Origin: Dryocosmus kuriphilus
Taxonomy: Eukaryota; Arthropoda; Insecta; Hymenoptera; Cynipidae
DNA length: 64,000 nt
Assembly (NCBI GenBank): GCA_038277395.1
Contig: CM076196.1
Location: forward strand, 94,308,385 to 94,372,384
Direction of reading: 5' to 3'
Numbering within the stretch: position 1 is the stretch's first letter; the number at the start of each line of letters is the position of its first letter. The notes under the pieces are model-generated. The model made no database searches, was not told where the DNA came from, and worked only from the letters and a program-made list of their open reading frames with translations. The position numbers and the translations under genes are program-made. This document shows positions 1 to 12,408 of this stretch, piece after piece.

Positions 1-1155
1 GTGGCTTTTCAAATTTCGCGGGCTACGTATATTCTATCTTCAATTTTTTTTTAAATTTTACATAGGTACACTTGTCCCGAACATATGTGCACAGTTTCAA
101 GTGTACAGCTTTCTAGTTTGTTTGTACGAGGCGTAAATATTAGGAGTGTTTGGTGTGATCTTCGATTGTCTGCTGTCGGAAAAAATGGATCGGGGAACTT
201 GCATCAAATTTTGTGTAAAAAACGGAATTAAATGCACAAAAACACTTGAAATGTTGAAAGTGGCATACGGTGAGTCTACTTTGAGAAAAAAAAATGTTTA
301 TAAGTGTTGCAAGCTCTTCCAAGAAGGCCGAGAAAACACCAATGACGAATCTCGCTCTGGACGCCCCAGCACGTCAATAAATGATGAAAGCGTTGAAGAA
401 GTGAAGAATATGGTGTTAGGGAATCTTCTAATCGCTGTTAGAGGCTGCTGAAGACGTCGGAATCTCGGTTGGCTCGTGCCGTCGAATAAGCATCGCCCAA
501 GAGCTGTTAAATGACGTCAATAATGACCCTGATATGCTCAAAAGGGTTATAGCTGGTGACGAATCATGTGTATACGATTATGACGTTGAAACTAAAGCCG
601 AATCTTCCCAATGAAAGACCCCAGAAGAGTCAAGACCGAAAAGAGCACGTCAAGTTCAATCAAATGTCAAGGTTATGCTCACTGTTTTCTTCGATTGCCG
701 TGGCGTAGTACATCAAGAGTTCTTACCACAAGATCGCACGGTCAATAAGGAGTATCACCTTGAAGTTATGCGCCGCTTGCGAGAAGCAATACGACAAAAA
801 CGTCCAGAAATGTGGAAAAACAATTCTTGGCTTCTGCATCACGACAATGCACCTGCTCACTCATCGTTGCTTCTGCGTGACTTTTTGGCCAAAAACAAAA
901 CCACAATCATGCCTCAGCCACCATATTCACCGGATTTGGTCCCCTGCGACTTGTTACTGTTGCCGAAACTGAAGAGACTTATGAAAGGACGCAGATTTGC
1001 AACGATTGATGAGATGAAGAATGCATCCTTGGAAGAACTCAAGGCTATACCAAAAACTGCTTATCAGAAGTGCTTCGAGGATTGGAAAAGGCGTTGGTAC
1101 ATGTGTATTATATCTGAGGGGGGTTACTTTAAAGAGGACAGCATAATAATTGATG
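1..1155 (+). mobile_element. mariner (DD34D) copy 1, both ends lost
   Basis: The left end of the window cuts into the element: its first bases match the subterminal sequence of the better preserved copy at 12409-13540 read in reverse. Similarity to that copy ends near 1155, before the expected right inverted repeat, so the 3' end is truncated. The same family occurs again at 8463-9651 and 12409-13540. Confidence 0.85.
146..1144 (+). pseudogene. mariner transposase, broken
   Basis: Cut-and-paste transposase of the Tc1/mariner superfamily. The N-terminal helix-turn-helix part is open at 146-451 (KWYK-like KCCKLFQEG motif, then SGRPS linker). The middle part, 450-670, is in other frames. The catalytic C-terminal part is open at 675-1262. 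The second catalytic Asp lies in HHDNAPAHSS and the third in SPDLVPCD, with 34 residues between them, which is the mariner DD34D signature. The first catalytic Asp falls in the frameshifted middle part (DESC-like codons near 560). At least two frameshifts and an internal deletion relative to copy 3 make it non-functional. The real transposase tail ends near 1144. The ORF then runs on into unrelated flanking DNA. Confidence 0.9.
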
Positions 1156-1587
1156 ATCAGATTATTCGATGTAATCTAAGTTTAGGAAGCGAGATTACAG
1201 ATAGGGCTGAATATGGTATTAACATGGACGGAAATGTAAACAAGCAAGAGCATGTTATTTAGCTGCCGCTTTCCGAGCATAGTAGCAACACAAAGGAACA
1301 AATAAATGTTTATATGAGAATAATTTGCAGAATGGAGTCAGGGATTATTTGTTCAGAAATAGTAAGCGTCCATTTACTTATGCGGCGCAGAGTGTGAAAG
1401 CTTGCTTAATATACATGTCGGAAACGCCCGAACGCTTGCGATTGGTAATTGTCATCGAGTATGAGTAAATCGAGTCAACCTGCCATAGAGAGTCACAAAA
1501 ACCTTTTAAGCAATCAGTTGAGTAAATAAATAAAGCTCTCTTTATCAAATAGCCTTAGTACTTATTTATTCTGCCTAGTCATTACGG

Positions 1588-2960
1588 ATACAATGGGAAA
1601 ACTGCTTGAGAGGTTTCTTTCACAGCGACTAGAAGCACATATATTGAAAGAAAAAGTTATAACGCTTAGGCAATATATTTTCCGTAAAGCGAAATTCATT
1701 ATGGATGCGATAGCAGAAATAATAAGGACCACAAAAAAGGTAAAGCAGGACAATAGGAGGAAGAAAGGCTTCTACGCATTCATCCTGCTGGATGTTCGAA
1801 ATTGTTTTAACTCATTGAGGTGGAAGTGAATTATGAAAGTGCTAGTGAAGAAGAAAATGCCTGAGTACCTAGTGAAAATGGTGGATAGCTGTCTAAACAA
1901 TTTGTCGATATGATTCTCAATTCATTCATTCTGATCAGTTCTAACGCAAGATTCTGCTTGACCAACTGCGAAGCAGAAGTCTTTTGTATCAACCCGATTG
2001 GCTAATCCAATCCCAGAAAGCATTTTTACGTCCTCAAGTTCATGTAGAAATTTATTTTCAATACAAAATTAAATAAAATCAGCTGTGAAAAAAAGAACGC
2101 CTTTATACTTCGCTCGCATCCGAACTCAGAATTTTTCGTTTGCCGCACGATAGCTCTTCCAACTAAGCTACGGAATTGTCCAGCCAACCTTCTCTTATAG
2201 AAATTTTACGCTTTTTTAGCTATACATACACATTTATACCATTTTTATCTAAGATTCACATTTTAGTTACTCTGATTAGATCCAATAAAATATTATCCTT
2301 TACCAACAGCTATCTAAGCGACCGAAGGCTAGCGTATGACACACATAAAGGCCGAATGGATTATGGTTCTTGCTGATGACGTAGCGGCTGTGATAACGGC
2401 ACCTTAACGTCAAGTAGACAGTAGTCTAGGGTAGGGAGAGTAGATATATAAAATTATGGTAAAACGTCGGACACACTTACAGCTCTTGGTCGGTCGATGC
2501 CAAACGTCGAAGGAACTCGTAAGTTGAAGTACAGACTGCTAAATAGCCTTGTGCATTCCAAGATGCACTGCAGAGCTCCAATCGGGGCTGACGCTATGCA
2601 AAGAATGTAGACTGGGCATAAGCTGCTGAAAGATTTATCAGCCATTGCAAATTCCTTTATGATATTTACTAGAATTTCACTATTGGATTCAGTAACAACG
2701 GGTAGTGTCATAGTATTACAAGCGTAGCGGGTCATGTTTGTGTGACTACTTTGAGTGGAAAATATGGTCGCTAGTGACCTTGGTGATACATCTTCCTGAA
2801 TATCGTTAACTGCATGCGACTGCTCAGGCTTGTAACCATGTAAGCTGGGAGGGCGCTATACAGAGACATAGTGTGATGAAAGCTACCGCATCTTATAGTA
2901 CAGAATTGGAGAGTGCAGTTTTAGTACTGAACAGGACACTAGCAATATTCTTTCTTACAG
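1588..2960 (+). pseudogene. R1-type non-LTR reverse transcriptase fragments
   Basis: Scattered pieces of an R1-clade LINE ORF2. At 1593-1829 the frame reads GKLLERFLSQRLEAHI, then LLDVRNCFNSLRW, which is the RT motif A region with its Asp. At about 2364-2410 LADDVAAVITA matches the catalytic ADD box. At about 2480-2640 the reading LTALGRSMPNVEG and LLNSLVHSKM fits the thumb region. The pieces are in order and on the same strand, but separated by frameshifts, stops and about 450 bp (1900-2340) of unrelated AT-rich sequence. The family inserts by target-primed reverse transcription; this copy is dead. The clade call rests on motif wording, not an alignment. Confidence 0.7.
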
Positions 2961-4640
2961 GAAAAGGTAGGAAGGAGATATGCGTGGAGTTTGTGATATT
3001 GCAATTTCCTTGCACATCCCAAACTTCGTTCTTATAAATTTTATAATACATCTTTGATCAGAATCTTTTATTTTGAATATCTAGAATCACGGAAGTTGAC
3101 ACAGATGTTGGATTCGGCACTCCTTAGTATTTTGGTTTAGGTATAATTTAGCCTAATGTCTTTTCTTGGTTGCATCTTTTGTTTATATATCCACCTGGGC
3201 TTTCTGAGTTCCGCAAAGAAAGTCTCCAATTAATGAGATGAGAGCTTCCGCTAACTTCTTCGTTGCATCCTCGACTAGAATTTTTTGCATACTCTCACTG
3301 GGTGAGGCTTCAACTGTTAGGCGACCTTCACCTAGTCCTTCCTTGTGGTTTGTCCACTTGGAGTTTTTGTTTCGTCACTTTCGACTTCTGAGATACAAGA
3401 CCATGTTCCAGTTGAAGAGAAAGGAAAGTGGCACTTATCGTCCAAGATAAAGATCATGTTCCTGTTAAGGATAAATGAAGTAGCGGTTATCATCCGAAAC
3501 CTAGGCACTAGTTTCGGTGAGGACAGGTAAAACCGCTAAAAACGTGTTGGCTCTCTCTAAAGAATACGAATAGAGCAGAGCAATTTTCTCTTGTGAGGTC
3601 TTATTGTTGTTGAGGTCCTAAAACAACATCTGTCATTCGAAGCGAGGACTTCGGACTTCTAGTATCATTTGAACGGATCTAGCCGTCCCCCTCTGCCCTC
3701 GACTACCGTGATTGATAGCTCCTTTCCGATAGACAAGGAAAGAATGAATTCTTGGACTCTGACGTGGGAGAGATAAGAAAGGAATTAAGACTCCGGTGAA
3801 GGCAAACCAATCAAGAGCGCGAGTTATAGGCCGACTCTCTCTCACTGATGCCCATATATGCGTTTAGATGCTATCATACTCCCCTCCCTTCCGCTCCTCT
3901 ACTCACGCTTGTGAACCGTCCAGTTTAGGACAGCAATTCATAATTGTGAACCTAACGTGTCAGCTTCAACGTGCCTGACTTCTGCTTCCCGGACAGTTTT
4001 ATAAATTAAGGTAGGAGTAGAATTTCTAGCATATGGTTTAGGCAAGTATTTATGTATGATTAATTCTTTGGGAACTATTTGAGCATTTATTTAGATCTAT
4101 TCTGAGTTCCCTGGATAAGAAATTATTCTTATCAACTCTTCTATTTCGATTTTAATATTTTGCTGTGCGTTTATGATGTAAATATGTTTCATTGATTTTA
4201 TTTGATTATGGAGTGTTAAAAATCCAACTGCATGATTATGATTATTATTAATTGTCGATTTATCGTTTATTGTTATTACTTGATTATTACTTACGGTGTA
4301 TATAGTATGTCGATGTTTTGTATTACCTTTCTGTATTATTGATTTTGTATTATTGTGGTTGGGCTTGTTATTGATTATTACCGGAATTTTTGTTAATTAT
4401 TATTGAAATTATTATCGATTATCGTTAGAGTTGTTGTTAAATATTGTCTTAATTGTTATTGAGTTGTTTCTCCATGAATAAAATGTCACAGTTCGTAATA
4501 TTTAAAGTAAAAATCGAGCTTCATTAATTTATACTAAGCCTATCCGCTTTTACGTGATCTAGATTAATTTAGAGGCTGAGCTAGACGGTAAAGTGTCAAA
4601 TTCAAGTTATTGTGTTTTTCGAGGTTTTGTATCTAGAGCC
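2961..4640. other. no gene seen; low-complexity DNA
   Basis: I see no convincing gene in this stretch. ORFs of 60-70 codons here carry no recognisable motif. A degenerate pair of units of about 47 bp sits at 3400-3500 (ATGTTCCNGTTNAG shared). 4200-4470 is a TTATT/ATTG-rich simple-sequence stretch. Confidence 0.5.
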
Positions 4641-4650
4641 CCAAGGAAGG

Positions 4651-4662
4651 ACTGGCGCCCGC
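4651..4662 (+). other. possible retroelement primer-binding site remnant
   Basis: ACTGGCGCCCGC preceded by CCAAGGAAGG. The same context, AAGGACTGGCGCCCAACA, recurs at 26413-26430, and the intact Gypsy element at 42.5 kb uses TGGCGCCCAACG as its primer site. This suggests two further LTR ends, but no matching LTR partner was found. Confidence 0.25.
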
Positions 4663-4674
4663 GGTTTTATAGAG

Positions 4675-4815
4675 CTTTGGAGCTTTAGGATTTGTTCATA
4701 TTGAGCTTTGGAGTTTCAGGATTTATTAACGTTGAGTTTTTGGGGTTTATTGGGATTGAGTTTTGGAGATCTAGGTTTATTGAGATTGGTCAAGATATGT
4801 CTAGATTCATTGAGA
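4675..4815 (+). repeat. short degenerate tandem repeat, about 30 bp unit
   Basis: Repeats of the theme TTGAGCTTTGGAGTTTCAGG followed by ATTTATT, in at least four diverged copies. No coding potential of its own is apparent. Confidence 0.5.
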
Positions 4816-4930
4816 TTCATGGAGACCTATTGGAATTTCTAGTTTCATCTTTAGTTGCCTTGTACGTGACCTTGGTTAAGAACGCTATTTTGTCGATTTC
4901 ATGTAGTTAAGAAAAAGGCCACGTCATAAA

Positions 4931-5160
4931 ATGAATCGCTTAGGTGCAAGCTCCGAGTCTGGAGATAGGAAGGCGGAGGTCAAAAGGAGGGCTTGCGAAA
5001 GGCTGTTCGAACTGTGGCAGCAGATGTGGGACTCCAAAACGACGGGCAGGTGCACACACACCATTTTACCGAAGCTGAAGGTATTCGCGGATAGGACGCA
5101 AGGGAGATATGTTTCTGTCTGACCTAATCGATGAATGCACAAGGGAAATACAACGTGTAC
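4931..5160 (+). pseudogene. R1-type LINE ORF2 C-terminal fragment
   Basis: The frame from ATG 4931 reads RACERLFELWQQMWDS, then TTGRCTHTILPKL. This matches the pattern W-x-x-x-W-x-S-x-x-GRW-T-x-x-L-IP seen at the C terminus of R1-clade ORF2 proteins just before the CCHC finger. The frame stops at 5122; a shifted frame (LSDLIDECTREIQ) continues to about 5160. It may belong to the same decayed copy as 1588-2960. It could also be an independent fragment. Confidence 0.55.
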
Positions 5161-5477
5161 CTCAAAATAGGGTAGTTATCTCGAACTTAGGAGGTCCTTT
5201 TAGTGGGAATGTTCATGACTGTAGCGTCTGCGTGAATGCATCGCGGGAGTTGCTCCAGTCTTAGGAGATCTCGACAGGACTGCTTCTGTCAGTCAGCAAA
5301 ATGCAAAAAAATGTAATGCAAAAGTGACGAACAAAATTATTCACATCAGAAATTCAATGAAAAACTTTCCGATTTACGGAAAAATGTTAACAAAAAAATT
5401 GTGCTCCTTAAAAGTATCTATAAATTTTCTTAAGACCACTTCTTGATAAGATGTATAGTTTTTGTTTCTGTGAGCAC

Positions 5478-7731
5478 TAGGATGGCTCAAAATGACTTTT
5501 TTGTTTTGACGACGCTCCCCCCTATTTTGTGACGTTTTCGTAAAAAATAATTCCCTATTTTTTTTGTTTTTTTTTTTTTATTTTTAGTGCTGCCTCAAGG
5601 GCTCCGAACAATACAGGGGATTTTACATAGGAAAATGATGATTTTTAGAAAAATGAGGTAGAAATTTCTGGGTTGATAGTTAGCTTTCGGGACATTATCA
5701 GAACTTTTTGGGCAGTTTTCAAGGAATAATTTCTGATAAACAACTTTAAATTTTCTCACCCCTACCCCCTCCAGCAGAGCTCCAAGTATGCCCCGAAAAA
5801 CAGAAATGGAGAATTTTGACCGAAATTGGCATAAAAGAGTTTTGCTTATCCATTTTTGCACTATAACTTGTTGTTAATCAATAAGACAAATATTTTTTAT
5901 CATTTTTCAACTAATTTTTAATTGTTTAAACAATTTATATTTGTTTAAATAACCTTTTTTTTCGTGACAGCACATTACGAGGTTATTTTTTGCGATTAAC
6001 CAGACACTAAGGCATTTTCAAGGATACTTATTTATGTTTCAAGTCGTGATAAATTGTTTTAAACAATTTATTATTATGTATTCTCAACTTTCTCCAAAAA
6101 ACAGGTACAGACCTCTAGTTTTTTTTTAAATTTGCTCAACTTTGACGTTTGAAATTAAATATATACGAAAATCAGATGTAATGATACTATTTTTGCAAGA
6201 AATTTGTTTTTGTTTAAACAATTTTTATATTATTTATTTGTAACTTTCTCAAAAAAACCGGTGGAGAACTCTAGTTTTTTTTAATTTGCTCAACCTTGTC
6301 GCTTAAATTAAATATTTACAAAAATCTAATGTTATGCTATCATTATTGCAACAAATTTGTATTTTGTTAAACAAGTTTATGTTATTTATTTGTAACTTTT
6401 TCAAAAACACCGGTGGAGAACTCTAGTTTTTTTTTAATTTGCGCAACCTTGGCGCTTAAAATTAAATATTTACAAAAACCTAATGTTATGCTACCATTAT
6501 TGCAACAAATTTGTATTTCTTTAAACAATTTTTGTTTGTTGTAACAATTTTTTCCCAAAGAAAATGGTTGATATTTTGTATTTTCCGTAAATAGTGCTGT
6601 AATTTTTAATTTTTTAAAGCAGATTTTTTTCTGAGAACATTTTATAATTGTTAAAACAAATACAAATTTGTTGCAATAATGGTAGCATAACATTAGATTT
6701 TTGTAAATATTTAATTTTAAGCGACCAGGTTGAGCAAATTAAAAAAAAACTAGAGTTCTTCACCGGTTTTTTTTGAGAAAGTTACAAATAAATAGCATAA
6801 ACTTGTTTAAACAAAATAAAAATTTGTTGCAATAATGATAGCATAACATTAGATTTAGGTAAATATTTAATTTTGAGCGACAATGTTGAGCAAATTAAAA
6901 AAAAACTAGAGTTCTCAACCGGTTTTTTTTGAGAAAGTTACAAATAAATAGCATAAACTTGTTTAAGCAAAAACAAATTTGTTGCAAAAATAGTATCATG
7001 ACATCTTATTTTCGTATATATTTAATTTCAAACGTCAAAGTTGAGCAAATTAAAAAAAAACTAGAGGTCTGTACCTGTTTTTTGGAGAAAGTTGAGAATA
7101 CATAATAATAAATTGTTTTAAACAATTTATCACGACTTGAAACATAAATAAGTATCCTTGAAAATGCCTTAGTGTCTGGTTAGACGCAAAAAATAACCTC
7201 GTAATGTGCTGTCACGAAAAAAAAGATTATTTAAACAAATATAAATTGTGTTTAAAAAATTAAAAATTAGTTGACAAATGATAAAAAATATTTGTCTTAT
7301 CGAGTAACAACAGGCTATAGTGCGAAAATGGAAAAACAAAACTCTTTTATGCCAATTTCAGTCAAAATTCTCCATTTCTGTTTTTCGGGGCATTTTTGGG
7401 GCTCTGCTGGAGGGAAGGGGGGGGGAGGTGACAATTTAAAGTTGTTTATCAGAAATTATTCCTTGAAGACTCCCCAAAAAGTTCTGATATTGTCCCGAAA
7501 GCTAACTATCAATCCAGAAATTTGTACCTCATTTTTCTAAAAATCGTCATTTTCCCATGTAAAATCCCATGTATTTTTTTCGGGGCCCTTGAGGCAGCAC
7601 TAAAAATCAAAAAAAAAAAAAAAAAAAAAAAAAAATACGGAATTATTTTCTCCGGAAACCTCACAAAATTGGGGGGTGCGTCGGTCTCTATGATTAAAAA
7701 AATGTTTCCAATGCATTTTTGAGCCACCCTA
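5478..7731. mobile_element. 2.25-kb foldback hAT-type nonautonomous element
   Basis: Terminal sequence TAGGATGGCTCAAAATG on the left is matched by TAGGGTGGCTCAAAAATG read inward from the right. Both sides are flanked by the identical 8-bp direct repeat GTGAGCAC (5470-5477 and 7732-7739). An 8-bp duplication plus a TAGGG-type end is the hAT signature. The element is one long imperfect palindrome: left arm about 5478-6540, right arm about 6650-7731, spacer about 110 bp. Each arm contains about three tandem units of about 154 bp (starting near 6195, 6350 and 6502 on the left, inverted on the right), with the recurring phrase CTAGAGTTCTCNACCGGTTT. There is no transposase. Confidence 0.85.
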
Positions 7732-7989
7732 GTGAGCACGCTTTTTAGAAAAAAAAAAATTCCATTTTCTGGGCAAACTTTGCAAGGTACGAAAAAATGT
7801 TAAGAAAGAAAATTCCTCATCCCACAAATTTCCACAAGTCTGATTTACACTCGCTTGAAAAGCACGAGTTCGAAAATTTTGTAACATTTGCAAGTAAAAC
7901 TTTTTGAACGCATTATACTTTATGTAAAAACTGTGACGTAGTACGAAGACCGGAAGTAGCCACGCGCAAAGCTCAAAGTAGCGTAAACA

Positions 7990-8080
7990 ATCTCGCGCGC
8001 TATAGGCGCTCAATTTTCGCAGAAGACGTCGTACGCAAAGAACGAAATGAGAATGTGCCTGCTCATCGGGCGGACTTTCA
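7990..8080. repeat. GC-rich repeat related to 25.9-26.16 kb
   Basis: CGCGCGCTATAGGCGCTCA, then GAGAATGTGCCTGCTCATCGGGCG, resembles the better copy at 26040-26165 (GCGCGCCTAGCGCGCGATG, then AATGTGCCCGCGAAGCGGGC). Confidence 0.5.
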
Positions 8081-8460
8081 AAAAGTTTTATTATTATACC
8101 ATTAAGATATCTCCCTTTCGGTGTAAGCCCATTCGGTTATAGCCACGTTTTATTGGCAGAGGTTAAGAAACATTTATAGTCAGGGTATGAGAAGGATACA
8201 GGTGGGAAAGGACAGATTTTAGATCAATCCAGAAGTTCTCTGCAGCTCACTCAAGTGACACAATTTTCCTTGAACACCATTCTTGATATTTGTCCATATA
8301 TGTATTGAATAACCAAGACGATATAACAAAGGCTTGCCTAGCGGCCTGCCTTATATTAAAACAATCACTCAATTGTCCATTTTCCCTTATACTCACTTAA
8401 GTACCCTCGTATACTGCTTTTATTGCTTTAAGAAGTCAACCATTAAGCCCATATTCTTGC
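8081..8460. other. no gene seen
   Basis: About 380 bp of unique-looking DNA between the GC-rich repeat and mariner copy 2. Nothing recognised. Confidence 0.4.
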
Positions 8461-8462
8461 AA

Positions 8463-9651
8463 GACTTCCAAAAGTTCAACTTTATCCCCCTCTGATATAA
8501 TACATTTGTGCCAGCGCTTTTTTCAATCCTCAAAGCATTTCTGATAAGTACTTTTTGGTATAGCCTTCAGCTCTTCTAGCGATGTGGTCTTTATCTCCTC
8601 AGTCGTCGCAAAACGCCGTCCTTTCATGGGTCTTTTCAATTTTGGAAACAGGAAAAAGTCGCAGGGAGCCAAATCTGCTGAATACGGTGGCTGAGGCATG
8701 ATTATGGTGTTGTTATGGGCCAAAAAATTACGAAGAAGCAATGACGTGTGAGCTGGCGCATTATCGTGGTGCAATAACCATGGCTGGTTTTTCCACAATA
8801 CCGGACGTTTTTTTTCGTATTGCTTCACGCAAACGGCGCATAACTTCAAGGTAATACTCTCTATTAACTCTACGATCTTGTGGTAAGAACTCCTGATGCA
8901 CTACGCCATGATAATCGAAGAAAACGGTAAGCAAAACCTTGACATTTGATCGAACTTGGCGTTCTTTTTTTGGTCTTGGTGATCCAGAATGCTTCCACTG
9001 GGACGATTAATCCTTCGTTTCGACGTCATAACCATATACCCATGTTTCAACACCTGTTATGATCCTTTTGAGCAAGTCTGGGTCGCCGTTGACGTCATTC
9101 AACAGCTCCTGAGCGATGCTCACGCGACGGTGCTTTTGGTCAAAATTTATCAATTTCGGAACAAACTTCGCTGACACACATCTCATGCCCAAAATATCCA
9201 CTAAAATTGCTTGACACAAGCCAAACGAGATGCCGACATCATCAGCAACTTCACTAATGGTAATTCGACGATTCGCCAACACTATTTTCTTCACTTCTTC
9301 AGCGTTTTCATCAGTTGTTGACGTGCTGGGACGTCCAGGGTGGGCTTCGTCATTAACATCTTCTCGGCCACTGTCAACATTTCAAGTGTTTTGGAGCACT
9401 TAATTCCATTTTTTACACAAAATTGGATGCAAATTCTTCGATCCATTTTTTTCGACAGCAACAAATCGCTGAGCACGCAAAACACTTCTAACCTTTATGC
9501 CTCTCACAAACAAACAAAAAATGCTATATAGCTGAAACTGTGCACATATGTTTGGGACGAGTGTACCAACATAAGAAAAAGAGAAAACGAATATCGACTG
9601 TACGCATCCCGCGAAATTCAAAAAGTCACCTTACTTTTTGATTACACCTCG
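8463..9651 (-). mobile_element. mariner (DD34D) copy 2
   Basis: Same family as 1-1155 and 12409-13540. The transposase 5' side ends at 9651 with an inverted repeat reading CGAGGTGTAATCAAAAAGT inward, next to a TA at 9652. The opposite end decays near 8463, where the expected inverted repeat cannot be found. Confidence 0.85.
8523..9485 (-). pseudogene. mariner transposase, broken
   Basis: The transposase reads from about 9485 (MDRRICIQFCVKNGIKCSKTL, helix-turn-helix) through 9294-9007 (linker and the first catalytic domain part, TGVETWVYGYD) to 8849-8523 (catalytic C-terminal half). The second Asp is in HHDNAPAHTS and the third in SADLAPCDFF. The usual SPD is changed to SAD, but spacing stays at 34 residues. 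Frame changes near 9290 and around 8850-9000 break it into three pieces. It sits between the GC-rich repeat and a MITE, with no host exon nearby. Confidence 0.9.
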
Positions 9652-9903
9652 TATATAGAGTTCGACACTTGCCTCAAGGAAGTTCATACCTAATTCGTGT
9701 GTTGGCGTGTGTACTGCCGTCTTTTCACACTTGTATCGAAAAATAATATTTCGTAAAGGTGCGGTGTTGAAGTAAAATGTGTGACCCATATTTTTTGTTA
9801 CTTTAAATAATAAATATTTAAGCTTGAGTACTGTTACGTCTGTCCTGTATTTATTTAATGGAAATATACAAATTACTTAAAAGTTTAATTTTTGAGGCAG
9901 GTA

Positions 9904-10240
9904 CCCAAGTAAAAAGAATTCGTTGCGAAATTCTTTTGAAATACGAGCGGGTTCTGATGGCCGATTTCGCGTACGGCGTTTAAGAACGTTTCTTTCCGTC
10001 TGCATTTTGGGCGGATTTTTAAGCCCACTTCGCTTGAACTATTTTTACCTGGAAATATTCAACCTGATTTGGGGTGAAGGTATGGATAAAAGTTTGTATC
10101 ATATTTATATTATATATAATTACATAAAGAACTCCGAGAGGAAAAGGGTTTTTTAAAACACCATTCGAACTCTACGTGGAATCCACACGAATCCAGGCGG
10201 ATTTGCAGCGGATTTCCGCAGGAATTATTTTTCATCTGGG
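9904..10240. mobile_element. MITE with TA duplication
   Basis: The left end CCCAAGTAAAAAGAATTC and the right end read inward CCCAGATGAAAAATAATTCC form terminal inverted repeats, each outside-flanked by TA (9902-9903 and 10241-10242). The 337-bp interior carries GCGGATTT motifs in both halves and no coding capacity. TA duplication points to mobilisation by a Tc1/mariner-type transposase. Confidence 0.65.
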
Positions 10241-10257
10241 TAACGATAAAATATTAA

Positions 10258-10619
10258 TCACAGCTTTAATTGTCCAATGAGAATTCCATTTTCTGGAGGC
10301 AATATAGTCGTGCAGTTGTCAACAGCAAATTCATCTTCAGATTCAAAGTTAACTTCATCGTAATTTTCTGGGTATCTTGTTGTGTTTTGTGGCCTTTGAG
10401 AAAAGTTACCTTTTTCTGGTTTTATCCACATAATTCCACTAAGACCCATTCGAATACAACCAAAATGTAATACTAAAACCGGTGCATGAATGACTCTTGT
10501 TTCAAAATCGATACAGGCGTGCAAATTATTTCCAATTGTATGAATCTCGTACAAGCGTATACAATGGTTTACAAAAGGTACATAAGGCATTGGTATGCAC
10601 ACAAGTGGTGGATATTTTG
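10258..10619 (-). CDS. DUF4773-like secreted protein, last coding exon
   Basis: 3' exon of a minus-strand gene. The acceptor is TTTTCAG at 10620-10626. The exon opens in phase 1 relative to the upstream exon 19771-20055 and ends at TGA 10258-10260. The translated segment contains YPPLVCIPMPYVPFVNHC, later NLHACIDFETRV, then VLVLHFGCIRMG. These are the Cys-bearing core blocks of the arthropod DUF4773 family (small Cys-rich secreted proteins of unknown function). A C-terminal acidic tail (NYDEVNFESEDEF) follows. No stop or frameshift interrupts the join, so this looks like a live host gene. The exon is followed at 10620 by a very large, transposon-filled intron. The function is not known for the family. 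Confidence 0.8.
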
Positions 10620-12408
10620 CTGAAAAATAATATAAAAGGATATTATTTAGAAAAACGGTATTTCTACTCTCCTAATTAAATATAATGAAGTAATACCCGA
10701 AAATACGGTCAGCGATTTCTGCATTTCCATTCTAAATGAGGAAGTATTTATTTTATGTACAATTTTTCTTTAAGTATCGTATACTGTACGGGAGGAGCCG
10801 ATTTTCACGCATCTAAAATCCTCCTCTTACCTCTGTTGCAACATAAGGATTTGAGGTCCCGCCGTCAAAATTCTACGTCATCGAACATCGTAATAATTTA
10901 TTTAAAAAATTTAAGTAAGTACTCAGCGAAATATAAAGCCGTTGGTGTACTTCTACAATTGCGCTAATTAAAGTAACTTAACAACGTAAGGGACGGCCGG
11001 CAATCTTTGCAGCCTATTTTTCGTACCCAAATTTTCTTCTCTCATTGTAAATTTACTTCTGGAAATATGAGTTAAGGCAGACCGAGTTATTATAAAATAA
11101 TCGATTTTTTACTATATTTTTTTAAAAAGTTGGCCGGAATTTTTTTTGACATAGTAGGAGCACTTTCTTACGTTTTCTAATTACTTTAATTGCGTCAGTC
11201 ATAGAAAGAGGTAATTAGGGACATCTACGATTTCATGGTTGACTGAATATTTTTCTTAAATCTAAAAAAAAATTATTTTGTGGCAGGACTTTTGACGGTA
11301 GGATCTGCGAATATAATATACTGTTTTCACGTTCCGCTGCTAGCAATAGAACAATAAATTAATTGTGCTAGGTACAATAGATAGAATTCTATGATCTGTC
11401 GCGTTCAGGCCAGTTATTTAGTTTATATTAACCAACGCATATACCCTATGGTTAAGCTAAACTCTTCACCTGATACTCTCCAAACATCCAATTAAGAAGG
11501 TATTAGACACAAAAGCATATCCCGGGGTATGATAAAGGAAAATACTTGACTTTCCAATGTTTGCCCTTCACGCATGAGCAGGCTTAAGGAAGACCGTCGA
11601 TCCCAAGAACACCTCATTTCATTAAAAAATGTTCGACAAATTCATCAGAGGAGACCATCTACCTGAAAATTAGTAAGTAGCCATTTGAGTACTAACCTCT
11701 TACAGTTCCTCCCTTGAGGAGTAAACATTTATGTAGACCTTCTTTCAAAGTACTGATCAGGAGAGACATTTACCTCCCGAGCTCCTGGTGCCAATTCAGA
11801 ACTGACATGCAATCTTGCAGTTTGTACAAATATCCTTTATTAAATTTTAATCTGATCCATTTTTTTATCCACTGACTTTTCTTTAGCCTTTAGCAAAGAT
11901 ATTTCCGATTTTCGCATAAAACGAGATTTTTAGAATAAAAGAGGATGCTTGGCGTTTCGACCTACTTATCAGTATGCTTCTGTCTATGTGTACTCGTAGT
12001 CTGAAATTTGTAGTCCGTAATATGCAGTTTATAGACCGTAGAGTACTTTCTTTTGAAATGCAGAATAAAGCTTTGGGTGCACCGAGCAACTTCGATGCAA
12101 TCACGAGTTTGCCGACAATAATCTACAAAAAAATAACGTCTCTCGAACTCTGAACGAAACGAATATGTTCGGATGCATGATGACCATGATAATCGAAGAT
12201 AATCGCCGACATGACGCAACTTTCAAGAGAATAACTAACCGAGTAACTACCCAAAATGTAACTTCGGCTACCGATCAGAATCTATCAGTCGGTACGTATC
12301 TTGTTTTACCGGACCTCAGTCATGGTATGTAAACTTTTGACGAAGAAAACGGCAGTATGCACATATGAGACCAGCTTCAAAAGTTTTAAGGTATGGGCCA
12401 ACTACATT

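Noticed and set aside
7509..7739. ORFs in the right arm of the foldback element
   Set aside because: They are created by the poly(A)/poly(T) run and the inverted-repeat arm, with no protein signature.
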